Shown here piece by piece: positions 9,079 to 16,319 of a stretch of 43,635 nucleotides of DNA (positions are counted from its first letter, which is position 1; each line of letters opens with the position of its first letter). The position numbers and the translations under genes are program-made. Below the pieces are notes generated by a model. It had not been told where the DNA came from, ran no database searches, and saw nothing but the letters and a program-made list of their open reading frames with translations. The stretch is from Clostridia bacterium (GTDB lineage: Bacteria; Bacillota; Clostridia; Christensenellales; SZUA-584): the NCBI GenBank assembly GCA_003249555.1, contig QKIQ01000120.1:1-43635 (forward strand), given 5' to 3'.

Positions 9079-9561
9079 ATGGAAATCTTACTGATTATTG
9101 CCGTCATCGTGATAATATCCATCGTATCGGCTGCGGGAAAAAAGAAGCCAAACCAATCTGATGAAGATGCCCCCGTTCGCACGGTCATGAGCGATATCCA
9201 AAAAGCGTTCATGATGTCCGGCGAGATGGGTGCTCCAGCGCGCCGTGAAACCGAGCCTGCCGCAAGACAGACTGTGTCGAAGCCGGACACAGCAAGGCCT
9301 ATGGCCGCAAGACAAACAATACCGAAAAAGGCAACAGAACGGCTGTCAGCCCGAACCTTTGAGACCACGCTGGACACTCAGGCAGGATCGAATAAATACG
9401 CCAATATTGACCTTGGCAGTTTTCGCACCGATATTGACGATAACGATATGCCGATGAAAGTGCAAAGGCAGCAGCGCGGCGCGCTCAGCCTGTTCGAGGA
9501 CAAGGACGATTTCGTTCGCGCCGTCATCTATTCCGAGATATTGACGCGAAAAGCGCGATAA
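9079..9561 (+). CDS. Membrane-anchored protein of unknown function in the floA operon
   Basis: I do not recognise this 160-residue protein. Its first 18 residues are strongly hydrophobic (MEILLIIAVIVIISIVSA) and look like a membrane anchor, followed at once by a basic patch (GKKK). The middle is polar and low in complexity, rich in Ala, Arg, Thr and Pro. The C-terminus, LSLFEDKDDFVRAVIYSEIL, looks like a conserved docking motif preceded by a disordered linker. It starts 12 nt after floA and is followed by a terminator, so it is the last gene of the NfeD-FloA unit. A role with FloA is inferred from position only. Confidence 0.75.
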   Translation: MEILLIIAVIVIISIVSAAGKKKPNQSDEDAPVRTVMSDIQKAFMMSGEMGAPARRETEPAARQTVSKPDTARPMAARQTIPKKATERLSARTFETTLDTQAGSNKYANIDLGSFRTDIDDNDMPMKVQRQQRGALSLFEDKDDFVRAVIYSEILTRKAR

Positions 9562-9583
9562 ACGATTTGCTGTCATTGATATG

Positions 9584-9620
9584 AAAAGAGGCTGGCGGAA
9601 TCAACCGCACAGCCCCTTTT
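9584..9620 (+). terminator. Rho-independent terminator after the floA operon
   Basis: An inverted repeat, AAAAGAGGCTG pairing with CAGCCCCTTTT with one mismatch, encloses an inner GCGG/CCGC pair and is followed by AATTTTATT. The stem is symmetrical enough to work for the convergent clostripain gene ending at 9636 as well. Confidence 0.75.
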
Positions 9621-9635
9621 AATTTTATTCCTCTG

Positions 9636-11621
9636 TCAATAGACCTCAAAATCGGTCATCTCACTGTAATGCTCATAACCGTATACGTCAAAGAACAAAA
9701 ACCCATACTCATAATATCCCGTCGGCAGCGCAATCCAGTCCAGCACCAGCCCTTCGGGTCCCACTTCAAACGTTTCTCCCGTATAGTATGTCTCATAATC
9801 CCCGTCTGCCGCGTATACCGGCCAGAAAATAGGCGTAATCTGAGCGCCGATCTCCGGATCGATCGCAAGCTTTGAAGAGGGGGCGGCGTACTCTTCGTTC
9901 ATATAATACATGCCGTTATAAGCATAATAACCGCCGTTTTCGTACGTGTCATCCCAAGTCCACGTGGCCCGCACAATCGCCGTCTCATCATTATACAGCA
10001 CTGGGATATCGTAAATCACGTACTCATTATCATATTCTTCCATGACATACACGGCCACAAAGTGCCCGTTCAGCCCCGTCCAATAGCCTTGAAAATTGTC
10101 ATGAATGGAGTTGTCTGTATAGTCAATCGTCAAATCGCTGTCATATCCCAAATCAACGATCGTGCCATCATCCAAATACATACCGAGCGTGCAGTACACA
10201 TAAGACAGGTAATCCATCTGTGCGTCTGTCAGATGCACATAATATGAGCCCACTTCACTTAAATCGCCGCTGGAAGACGCAGGTATCAATTGACTGTTAA
10301 AATCAACAGGCATCTCTTGCGCATTTTGATTTAATGCCGTCAAATAATCACTGACGAACGTCTTGTATTCGGGACAGAAATCGATGGTGTTGTACACCTC
10401 AAGACTGATATCCCCGCTTTCCGGTACAGTCGCCGGAAAGTAAATAGAAAGACCGTATGAATTGGGCTGCTGCTCACCGCTGCGTTCATAAACCACGGCA
10501 TCCTTAATAGCCGCAAGCAGTTCATTAGCCGCTGCGCCGCCTTCCTGCAGCTCAATAAGATGGTAAAAATCAACCATGTTAAACGATTCAGTGCCTCCGG
10601 CTCCCGGCTCATCACCATACCTGTCCACTCTCTGTCGAGCTTGAGACAACGTCTGCACCGTTTGGGGTTGCGCAAGCTGACCGTCCATGCCGGACGCATA
10701 AGCCCCAAGCAGCAGCTCAATTTCATCAACTTTTGAAAGATCTATGACCGAGCATGTCAGTGCGCCTTCCATACCGCTGCCGTTGCTTCTCGTGAAATAT
10801 CCTTCCGCAATAACTTCGCCGAGCTTGGCGCCTGTCATGCCGGTATCGGCAGCGAGCGCCTCAAGAAAATTGCCGTAGTCCCAGCCGCTGCCCGGTTCCA
10901 CTTCTTCAGACGCCACCATGTATTTGGCGTAAGGCGAAGCCACGCACGCCATCTCCACACTCGCCATCAGACACGCATCAAAACCGATAAGCTCAAATGG
11001 CTGGCCGTTGTACGATGCCGAAAACGCCTCCGACATTTCAGACAGCACAAGCGCATCGTAATCATACAGCTCATCAGCTCCAAACCCGATGACACTGCCT
11101 GCGCCATGGTTCCACATCATCAGCGCTTTGTGATCCGCGGGGTAATTTGTCTGCGCGTAAGTAATGAACTCAGCCAGCGTGGAGCTTTCACCCATGTTCT
11201 TAGTTTCCATTGTTTCCAGCAGTGTTAAGTCGTTGTTCTGAACAATCCATATCTGGTTGGCGTTTGGGTTCACCACGTCGTTATTCCAATACGACGTGCC
11301 ACCCGTGTATATCAGAACACGGATGCTTTCCGGAAGTTTGGCATCCACGATACTTTGCAGACTGGACGTCCCTTCTGCACCTTGGCTCTCAAGGTCAGAC
11401 CCGTTAAGATATATCATAATCGTCCAAGTACCGGGCTGACCCTCGTTTGTCGGCAGCGCGGATTCGGCAGGCGATGCTGACGGCGGCTGCCCCCATACAC
11501 CGTTTGTCCCCGAATCGATAATTTCGGATACACTTCTTGACGCCGGGCGGCACGCCGAAAAAACGACCAGCATCAGGACACACATGATCACCGCGACATA
11601 TTTTTTATATGAGTGAAACAT
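9636..11621 (-). CDS. Clostripain-family (C11) cysteine protease, lipoprotein
   Basis: The protein has 661 residues. It starts with a lipoprotein signal peptide whose lipobox FSAC places the lipid-modified cysteine at C24, so it is probably anchored on the outer face of the membrane. The C11 peptidase domain begins at about WTIMIYLNGSDLES (residues 66-79). The catalytic histidine lies in MMWNHGAG (H172) and the catalytic cysteine in FDACLM (C217), both in the expected order. Clostripain-like enzymes cleave after basic residues; the specificity here is unverified. The C-terminal half (about 430-661) is rich in Tyr, Asp and Glu and may bind ligand or calcium. The ATG at 11621 follows AAGGAG. 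It is transcribed divergently from the PerR-like gene. Confidence 0.92.
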   Translation of the reverse strand: MFHSYKKYVAVIMCVLMLVVFSACRPASRSVSEIIDSGTNGVWGQPPSASPAESALPTNEGQPGTWTIMIYLNGSDLESQGAEGTSSLQSIVDAKLPESIRVLIYTGGTSYWNNDVVNPNANQIWIVQNNDLTLLETMETKNMGESSTLAEFITYAQTNYPADHKALMMWNHGAGSVIGFGADELYDYDALVLSEMSEAFSASYNGQPFELIGFDACLMASVEMACVASPYAKYMVASEEVEPGSGWDYGNFLEALAADTGMTGAKLGEVIAEGYFTRSNGSGMEGALTCSVIDLSKVDEIELLLGAYASGMDGQLAQPQTVQTLSQARQRVDRYGDEPGAGGTESFNMVDFYHLIELQEGGAAANELLAAIKDAVVYERSGEQQPNSYGLSIYFPATVPESGDISLEVYNTIDFCPEYKTFVSDYLTALNQNAQEMPVDFNSQLIPASSSGDLSEVGSYYVHLTDAQMDYLSYVYCTLGMYLDDGTIVDLGYDSDLTIDYTDNSIHDNFQGYWTGLNGHFVAVYVMEEYDNEYVIYDIPVLYNDETAIVRATWTWDDTYENGGYYAYNGMYYMNEEYAAPSSKLAIDPEIGAQITPIFWPVYAADGDYETYYTGETFEVGPEGLVLDWIALPTGYYEYGFLFFDVYGYEHYSEMTDFEVY

Positions 11622-11720
11622 TATTGCGGGCTCCTTAATTTGATAAGTTTAACATACCATTATTTTTTCAATTTAGGAAGTGAATTGGATAGTTTCTATG
11701 TAAATTTTCCTAATATATGC

Positions 11721-11770
11721 TTGACATACGATAAAAACAATGATAACTTATTAATAACGATTATTAATAA
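11721..11770 (+). promoter_or_regulatory. Promoter and palindromic PerR/Fur-type operator
   Basis: A consensus -35, TTGACA, lies at 11721-11726; the matching -10 region is weak (around TAACTT at 11744-11749, preceded by TG). Overlapping the -10/+1 area, two copies of the self-complementary decamer TTATTAATAA (11748-11757 and 11761-11770) are separated by CGA. Together they form a palindrome with 10 of 11 arm positions matched. Position and AT-rich dyad symmetry fit a PerR/Fur-class operator controlling the regulator and its operon. Confidence 0.7.
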
Positions 11771-11784
11771 GAAGGTACCGCGAA

Positions 11785-12213
11785 TTGTATCCGAATAACA
11801 AACCGCTTCGCAATACAAAACAAAGAAAATATATGTTGGAACTGCTCCGTTCTACGGATACTCATCCCAACGCGTTTTGGCTTTTTGAAAAAATGAAACC
11901 GGCTTTCCCTAACCTCAGCTTAAGCACTGTATATCGCAACTTAAGCATTTTGGAAAGCCAAGGGCTGCTCCAGCGCCTATCCTGTGGCTGTTCATTCGAC
12001 AGGTACGACGGCAATGTCGCCATGCATTCGCACTTTTTTTGCCGTGAGTGCAACAGTGTATACGATATCAACGCAAAAACACTAGAGAAAAATGCTCTTA
12101 CAAGCGCGGACACGGGCGGACACAAACTGGAAGGATGTCACATCACCTTCTATGGTATTTGTAATCAATGTTTATCAAACAATAAAAATGTGAAAGGAAG
12201 TATTTTATCATGA
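11785..12213 (+). CDS. perR: PerR-like Fur-family peroxide-responsive repressor
   Basis: This 142-residue protein is a Fur-family metalloregulator. The winged helix covers about residues 8-66 (STVYRNLSILESQGLL). The regulatory metal ligands line up with PerR: H27, D75, H81, H83 and D94 have the same spacing as B. subtilis H37, D85, H91, H93 and D104. The structural zinc cysteines are C86/C89 and C126/C129. Having Asp at the D104 position supports PerR rather than Fur or Zur. The start is a TTG at 11785, 9 nt after AAGAAGG. Its stop overlaps the start of the superoxide reductase gene (ATGA), so the two are translationally coupled. Confidence 0.88.
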   Translation: MYPNNKPLRNTKQRKYMLELLRSTDTHPNAFWLFEKMKPAFPNLSLSTVYRNLSILESQGLLQRLSCGCSFDRYDGNVAMHSHFFCRECNSVYDINAKTLEKNALTSADTGGHKLEGCHITFYGICNQCLSNNKNVKGSILS

Positions 12214-12590
12214 CAAATTACGGCGATTATTATTATTGTGAAGTCTGCGGCCATGTTGTGAGCATTTTATGTCCCGGCATGCCCACGCTCGTCTGCTGCG
12301 GCCAGAAGATGATTAAGCTTGAGGCAAAAACGGCCGATGCCAGCACAGAAAAGCATGTACCCGTAGTCGTCTCAGACGGTGACAAAACAATTGTGAAAGT
12401 GGGCAGTGTGCCCCATCCAATGACTCAGGAGCATCATATTTGCTTCATCGAGATATACAAGAAAGACGGCCAATGCTTGCGCGCAAAGCTCGACCCAACC
12501 GGCGCACCCGAGGCCACGTTCGATATCAAAGCCGATGATATCCATACCGTCTACGAGTATTGCAACATTCATAGTCTTTGGAAGGCTTAA
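12210..12590 (+). CDS. dfx: Desulfoferrodoxin (two-iron superoxide reductase)
   Basis: This enzyme reduces superoxide to hydrogen peroxide without producing oxygen, the usual anaerobe strategy, and takes electrons from rubredoxin-like donors. The 126 residues hold both iron sites. The N-terminal desulforedoxin centre has C10, C13, C29 and C30. The catalytic centre has H49 (in TEKHVP), H69 (VPHPM), H75, C118 and H121 (CNIH). The neighbouring Glu of the TEKH motif, conserved in superoxide reductases, is present. It overlaps the PerR-like gene by 4 nt and precedes rubrerythrin, which can remove the peroxide formed. Confidence 0.96.
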   Translation: MTNYGDYYYCEVCGHVVSILCPGMPTLVCCGQKMIKLEAKTADASTEKHVPVVVSDGDKTIVKVGSVPHPMTQEHHICFIEIYKKDGQCLRAKLDPTGAPEATFDIKADDIHTVYEYCNIHSLWKA

Positions 12591-12643
12591 TACCGATGCC
12601 GTCAAAATATTCAATTAAAATTTATTAATAGGAGAAAAGAGAA

Positions 12644-13180
12644 ATGGATAAATTAAAAGGAACAAAAACGGAAAAAAACTTGATGGAAGCGTTTGCAGGC
12701 GAATCAATGGCGCGCAACAAGTACACATACTTTTCGTCCAAGGCCAAAAAGGAAGGATATATTCAAATATCAAACATATTCGCTGAAACCGCCGCAAACG
12801 AAAAGGAACATGCTGAACTTTGGTATAAGCTGTTTGCAGGCATTGGCTGTACAATGGATAATCTTGTGACTGCCGCTGCGGGCGAGCACGGCGAATGGGA
12901 AGATATGTATCCGCGAATGGCCAAAGAAGCCAGAGAAGAAGGCTTTGAAGATATCGCAAAGCTTTTCGACGGCGTGGCAGGCGTGGAAAAGAAGCACGAG
13001 GAACGCTACAACAAACTGGCCGAGAATGTAAAAAACGGCGTGGTATTTAAACGGGATATTGAGGTCGAATGGAAATGCGCCAACTGCGGCCACCGCTTTG
13101 TGGGCAAGGAAGCACCCGATGCCTGCCCCGTTTGTGCGCATCCCAAAGCATACTTCGAGCTTTTTGCACAAAATTATTAA
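12644..13180 (+). CDS. rbr: Rubrerythrin
   Basis: Rubrerythrin is a cytoplasmic NADH-linked peroxidase of anaerobes. The 178-residue protein has the ferritin-like diiron domain, with ligand motifs including FAGES (E20), ANEKEH (E53, H56) and EKKHEE (E115, H118). A C-terminal rubredoxin domain follows, with C145/C148 and C161/C164. The start follows AGGAGAAAAG. It lies 53 nt after dfx; that gap contains TTATTAATA at 12622-12630, close to the half unit of the upstream operator. It is followed by a terminator. Confidence 0.97.
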   Translation: MDKLKGTKTEKNLMEAFAGESMARNKYTYFSSKAKKEGYIQISNIFAETAANEKEHAELWYKLFAGIGCTMDNLVTAAAGEHGEWEDMYPRMAKEAREEGFEDIAKLFDGVAGVEKKHEERYNKLAENVKNGVVFKRDIEVEWKCANCGHRFVGKEAPDACPVCAHPKAYFELFAQNY

Positions 13181-13185
13181 TTTGA

Positions 13186-13278
13186 TGGAGATCGCCTCTG
13201 GCGACCTCTCACTGTCAAAAAGAAGATGAACTCGTACGGACAAGAAAAGGAAGTCGCCTCTGGCGGTCTCCTTTTTTT
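13186..13278 (+). terminator. Twin hairpins with terminal U-tract after rubrerythrin
   Basis: Two related inverted repeats follow the stop. The first (13186-13209) has the core TCGCC-TCT-GGCGA. The second (13249-13270) has GGAAGTCGCC-TCT-GGCGGTCTCC and runs into a run of seven T, which makes it the likely terminator. The shared core GTCGCCTCTGGCG/ATCGCCTCTGGCG suggests a local duplication. Confidence 0.75.
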
Positions 13279-13433
13279 ATATCTATTTGTTTAATAAAAA
13301 CATCAATTCCATAATATTATTCGTTAAATCACGAAAAGCGGCGTATATTTTTCTAAACGTCATATTAACGTAACATATCTGTAATATGTCAGTATTTCTT
13401 CAATCTAGTTGTGATAGGACACGCTCTCGGGTT
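13279..13433. other. Intergenic region before the NlpC/P60 gene
   Basis: With its flanking terminator and promoter this makes a gap of about 320 nt without a gene. It is AT-rich. The only structure I see is a small dyad, ACATAT-CTGTA-ATATGT, at 13373-13389, about 45-60 nt upstream of the promoter's -35; it could be an operator. No open frame with a ribosome-binding site is present. Confidence 0.4.
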
Positions 13434-13462
13434 TTGAGTGATCTGTGTATTTTGGTTATAAT
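13434..13462 (+). promoter_or_regulatory. Sigma-A promoter of the NlpC/P60 hydrolase gene
   Basis: TTGAGT (13434-13439) and a perfect TATAAT (13457-13462) are separated by exactly 17 nt, about 37 nt upstream of the start codon. Only this gene lies before the next terminator. Confidence 0.8.
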
Positions 13463-13498
13463 AAGTGTCCATTGTAAATTTTGCGAGAGGAGACAGAT

Positions 13499-14425
13499 AT
13501 GAATAAAAGATATTTCAGACTGATCGTTTTGGCAATATGTGTACTGACTATCCTTTTTGCGGCCATACCTACGGCGATGGCATTCGGCCAAAACCTGTCG
13601 CTTGGCAGCCGGGGCGACGACGTAACGGCGCTGCAACAAAAGCTGCTCTCACTCGGGTATCTTGATTACCCGAATGCAACGGGGTACTACGGACAACTCA
13701 CAAAAACTGCGGTCGTGCGGTTTCAAAGCAACAACGATCTCAGTGCCGACGGCATTGCGGGGCCGCTGACACAAGGCAGGTTGTATTCCTCATCAGCAAA
13801 AAGCCTGTTGTTAAGAGTGGGCAGCTATGGCGAAGCCGTACAAACGCTTCAGCTGCGGCTTAAAGAACTGGGCTGCTTTAACGGTACCGGCACGGGCTAT
13901 TATGGCCCCGTCACACACGCCGCAGTTATTTCGTTTCAGCAGGCTAACGGGCTTAGTGCCGACGGAATCGCCGGGCCCATCACGCGCAACAAAGCATTTT
14001 CCAAAGAAGCGGTCAACGCGCCTTCGCAAAGCGCCACATCTTTTGCCAACACAGCCATCGCAGACATCGCCCTGGCACAGATAGACAAACCGTATGTGCT
14101 CGGCGGCAACGGTCCAGATGTGTATGACTGCTCGGGTCTTGCTTACTACGCGATGACAAAAGCAGGCTTCAATGTACAAAGATACTCAGCATCGGCATAC
14201 AGCGATGTGTCCTCGTGGGCGCAAATCACGGATACAGGCTCGCTGCAAAAGGGTGACCTATTGTTCTTCCGTTCCGATTCATCGTCTTACATCGGTCACA
14301 TGGGCATATACACCGGTGACAGACAATTTGTCCATGCGTCTTCGGGACAGAGCAAAGTCATGGTCAGCTCGATTGACAACGTATATTGGCAAAGAAACTT
14401 TGTGCTTGCCCGTCGAGTGGGTTAG
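13499..14425 (+). CDS. Secreted NlpC/P60 peptidoglycan hydrolase with two PG-binding domains
   Basis: The 308-residue protein has a signal peptide ending about AMA-FG (residues 26-30), two tandem PG_binding_1 repeats (about 33-95 and 103-167, each with GYYG...VxxFQ...GLSADGIAGP) and a C-terminal NlpC/P60 domain (about 188-308). Catalytic residues are C211 (YDCSGL), H267 (GHMGIYTG) and H279 (FVHASS). NlpC/P60 enzymes typically cut the gamma-D-Glu-meso-DAP or related bond of stem peptides, so it probably acts in the wall during growth or sporulation. ATG 13499 follows AGAGGAGA; an upstream in-frame TTG at 13481 overlaps no better site. It is monocistronic. Confidence 0.95.
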   Translation: MNKRYFRLIVLAICVLTILFAAIPTAMAFGQNLSLGSRGDDVTALQQKLLSLGYLDYPNATGYYGQLTKTAVVRFQSNNDLSADGIAGPLTQGRLYSSSAKSLLLRVGSYGEAVQTLQLRLKELGCFNGTGTGYYGPVTHAAVISFQQANGLSADGIAGPITRNKAFSKEAVNAPSQSATSFANTAIADIALAQIDKPYVLGGNGPDVYDCSGLAYYAMTKAGFNVQRYSASAYSDVSSWAQITDTGSLQKGDLLFFRSDSSSYIGHMGIYTGDRQFVHASSGQSKVMVSSIDNVYWQRNFVLARRVG

Positions 14426-14439
14426 CCGCGTTCATATCG

Positions 14440-14474
14440 CACCTCCTTGTGGTATTCACGGGAGGTGTTTTTTT
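14440..14474 (+). terminator. Rho-independent terminator
   Basis: CACCTCC (14440-14446) pairs with GGAGGTG (14461-14467) around a 14-nt loop, followed by seven T. It ends the NlpC/P60 transcript. Confidence 0.9.
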
Positions 14475-14535
14475 ATCCATGTCTAAAATATACATTTATT
14501 AAAATTATGCTTTTCCAAATTTTTTATTGGTTTTG

Positions 14536-14565
14536 TTATCCATTTCATTACATTCGTAGTATAAT
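14536..14565 (+). promoter_or_regulatory. Probable promoter of the LCP gene
   Basis: A perfect TATAAT lies at 14560-14565. The best -35 at normal spacing is the weak TTATCC (14536-14541, 18 nt). A better hexamer, TTGTTA at 14533-14538, is 21 nt away. The predicted 5' leader is about 52 nt. Confidence 0.55.
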
Positions 14566-14623
14566 GTCATATGCGTGCCCGCACACTTAAAAACCGCAAT
14601 AGAATTATCACGAGGTAAGTTTC

Positions 14624-16153
14624 ATGCACAAAGACAAGCAAAAGAATAAAAAAGCACCGGAGGAGCGTCTTTTCCATAAGCCCATTACAAAAAAGAAAGT
14701 GATTATTTACAGTTTGCTGGCACTGGCGCTGGCAGCCGCTATCATAATGTGCCGTTTTGTCTATGTCACACTGATCGACGCACGTTCTGCGTTTCCGGAT
14801 TCAACGCCCGTGCCCACCCGAACGATGGAATCGACCGCCGAGCCCACGAAAACGCTCTCTCCCGAAGAACAGCTTGCTTTGCATGCTGATAAGGATTTTA
14901 TGAAAGACCGTGTCAACATTGTGCTGGCGGGAATCGATTATTCTTCCGAGAGAGAAGGGCGCGAGGATTTTCGCACCGATACGATTATGCTTTTTTCGGT
15001 GGACTTTGCGACTGGCAAGGTGGATATTCTTTCTCTCCCTCGTGACAGCTATGCTGATATCGCATTTACGGACAGCAGATGGAAAATAAACGGCGCATGG
15101 ATGTCGGCAGGAGGCTTTGAAGACCGCGGCTTTGACTGCCTAATGCAAACCATCACCACCACGCTTGGCGGCATCCCAGTGGATTATTATTTGGCTGTGG
15201 AAATGCAGGCCGTTAAAGACATTGTGGATGCCATTGGGGGCGTTTGGTACAATGTAGACTATGAAATCAATATTGATGCCCGTCATCTTGATACAGGCTA
15301 TCAGCTCCTTGACGGACAGGCTGTGCTGGATTACTGCCGTGCGAGAAAGGACATCACGTCAGGCACCGACATCGACCGTATCGACCGGCAGCAACGGCTG
15401 CTTTTAGAGGTGTTCAGCCAGCTGAAAAGCGAAAAGCTTCTGCCCAAAATCCCGGGCATTTACAAAGAACTTAAATCCGAAATCTATACAAACCTAAACT
15501 TTGAGCAGATTGCGGCTTTCACATTTTTTGCGCTCGACCTTAACCCTGAGGCAGACTTAAACCGATATGCACTCACCGGCAAGTATATGCATGCATACAA
15601 TGCGACTTATTACGTGCTGGATCATACCTATACCCAGGAGGTTGTCAACCAAATATTCGGGATTGACGCCGATATTGACTGGACATATGACATTGAATAC
15701 GTGGAATATGACATGGCCTCGCGAGACCTTGAAAACGCTATTGAGCAAACGAAAAATTATCTTAATAAAAACGAAAAAGCGCTTTCACCCGAACTGGTTC
15801 GTAGTGCACGAAACAAGATAGATGCTGCCACCGATACGCTGCAAAGTGCCCAGAGCCGATTAAAAAAGGCGCGCAGCTCAAACTCAAACAGCAAAATAAA
15901 AAGCACGAGCGCCTTGAAAGACGCAACCAAGACAATGACATCGCTTTATGACAGCCTGCACGATTATGTGCTGCATCCGCCCGAGCCCACACCGTCTTCC
16001 ACGCCAAGTGCCACAGCACCGGCCGCATCGCCTTCATCCAACCCGTCCGCTACGCCCAGCCAGCCGGAAGAAAGCCCGAGCCCCGAACCGCCTCCGGATG
16101 AGCTTAAGCCGCCATCGGAACCTGACACCACGCAGCAAACGCCCGATGCTTAG
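14624..16153 (+). CDS. LytR-CpsA-Psr family cell-wall ligase with extended C-terminus
   Basis: LCP proteins transfer undecaprenyl-linked glycopolymers such as teichoic acids to peptidoglycan. This 509-residue protein has a basic cytoplasmic N-terminus, one membrane segment (about 26-48) and an extracytoplasmic LCP domain (about 97-265). Phosphate- and metal-binding signatures are FRTDTIMLFSVD (R117, D119), LSLPRDSY (R140, D141) and RARKDITSGTDIDRIDRQQR. After the catalytic domain comes a helical, coiled-coil-like region (about 365-450) and a Pro/Ser/Thr/Glu-rich tail that could span the wall. The tail is the unusual part. It stands alone between two terminators. Confidence 0.93.
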   Translation: MHKDKQKNKKAPEERLFHKPITKKKVIIYSLLALALAAAIIMCRFVYVTLIDARSAFPDSTPVPTRTMESTAEPTKTLSPEEQLALHADKDFMKDRVNIVLAGIDYSSEREGREDFRTDTIMLFSVDFATGKVDILSLPRDSYADIAFTDSRWKINGAWMSAGGFEDRGFDCLMQTITTTLGGIPVDYYLAVEMQAVKDIVDAIGGVWYNVDYEINIDARHLDTGYQLLDGQAVLDYCRARKDITSGTDIDRIDRQQRLLLEVFSQLKSEKLLPKIPGIYKELKSEIYTNLNFEQIAAFTFFALDLNPEADLNRYALTGKYMHAYNATYYVLDHTYTQEVVNQIFGIDADIDWTYDIEYVEYDMASRDLENAIEQTKNYLNKNEKALSPELVRSARNKIDAATDTLQSAQSRLKKARSSNSNSKIKSTSALKDATKTMTSLYDSLHDYVLHPPEPTPSSTPSATAPAASPSSNPSATPSQPEESPSPEPPPDELKPPSEPDTTQQTPDA

Positions 16154-16210
16154 CATGGTATCGGGCAAAGCCGAAAAACAAACACTCTGAGCGTTTAAAT
16201 ATTTCCGGGG

Positions 16211-16237
16211 AAAACGGTATGCTGCCGTTTTTCTTTT
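16211..16237 (+). terminator. Probable terminator of the LCP gene
   Basis: AAAACGG pairs with CCGTTTT around a 7-nt loop and runs into TTCTTTT. The stem is short but the position, 58 nt after the stop, is right. Confidence 0.6.
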
Positions 16238-16269
16238 CGCTTTGCCGCTTTTAGCTCCTTAATAATGAA

Positions 16270-16306
16270 AAGAAAAAAGCCCCGACAGCATCAAATTCTG
16301 CCGGGA
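16270..16306 (-). terminator. Terminator of the sodium:solute symporter gene
   Basis: Read on the minus strand, CCCGGCAG pairs with CTGTCGGGG (one G-T pair) around a loop of about 9 nt, followed by a T-rich tail. It lies just after the symporter stop at 16320. Confidence 0.85.
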
Positions 16307-16319
16307 CTATACACACAAT

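Noticed and set aside
13373..13389. Dyad ACATAT-CTGTA-ATATGT as a confirmed operator
   Set aside because: It is short and AT-rich, so a chance match is likely. I mention it in the intergenic entry only.
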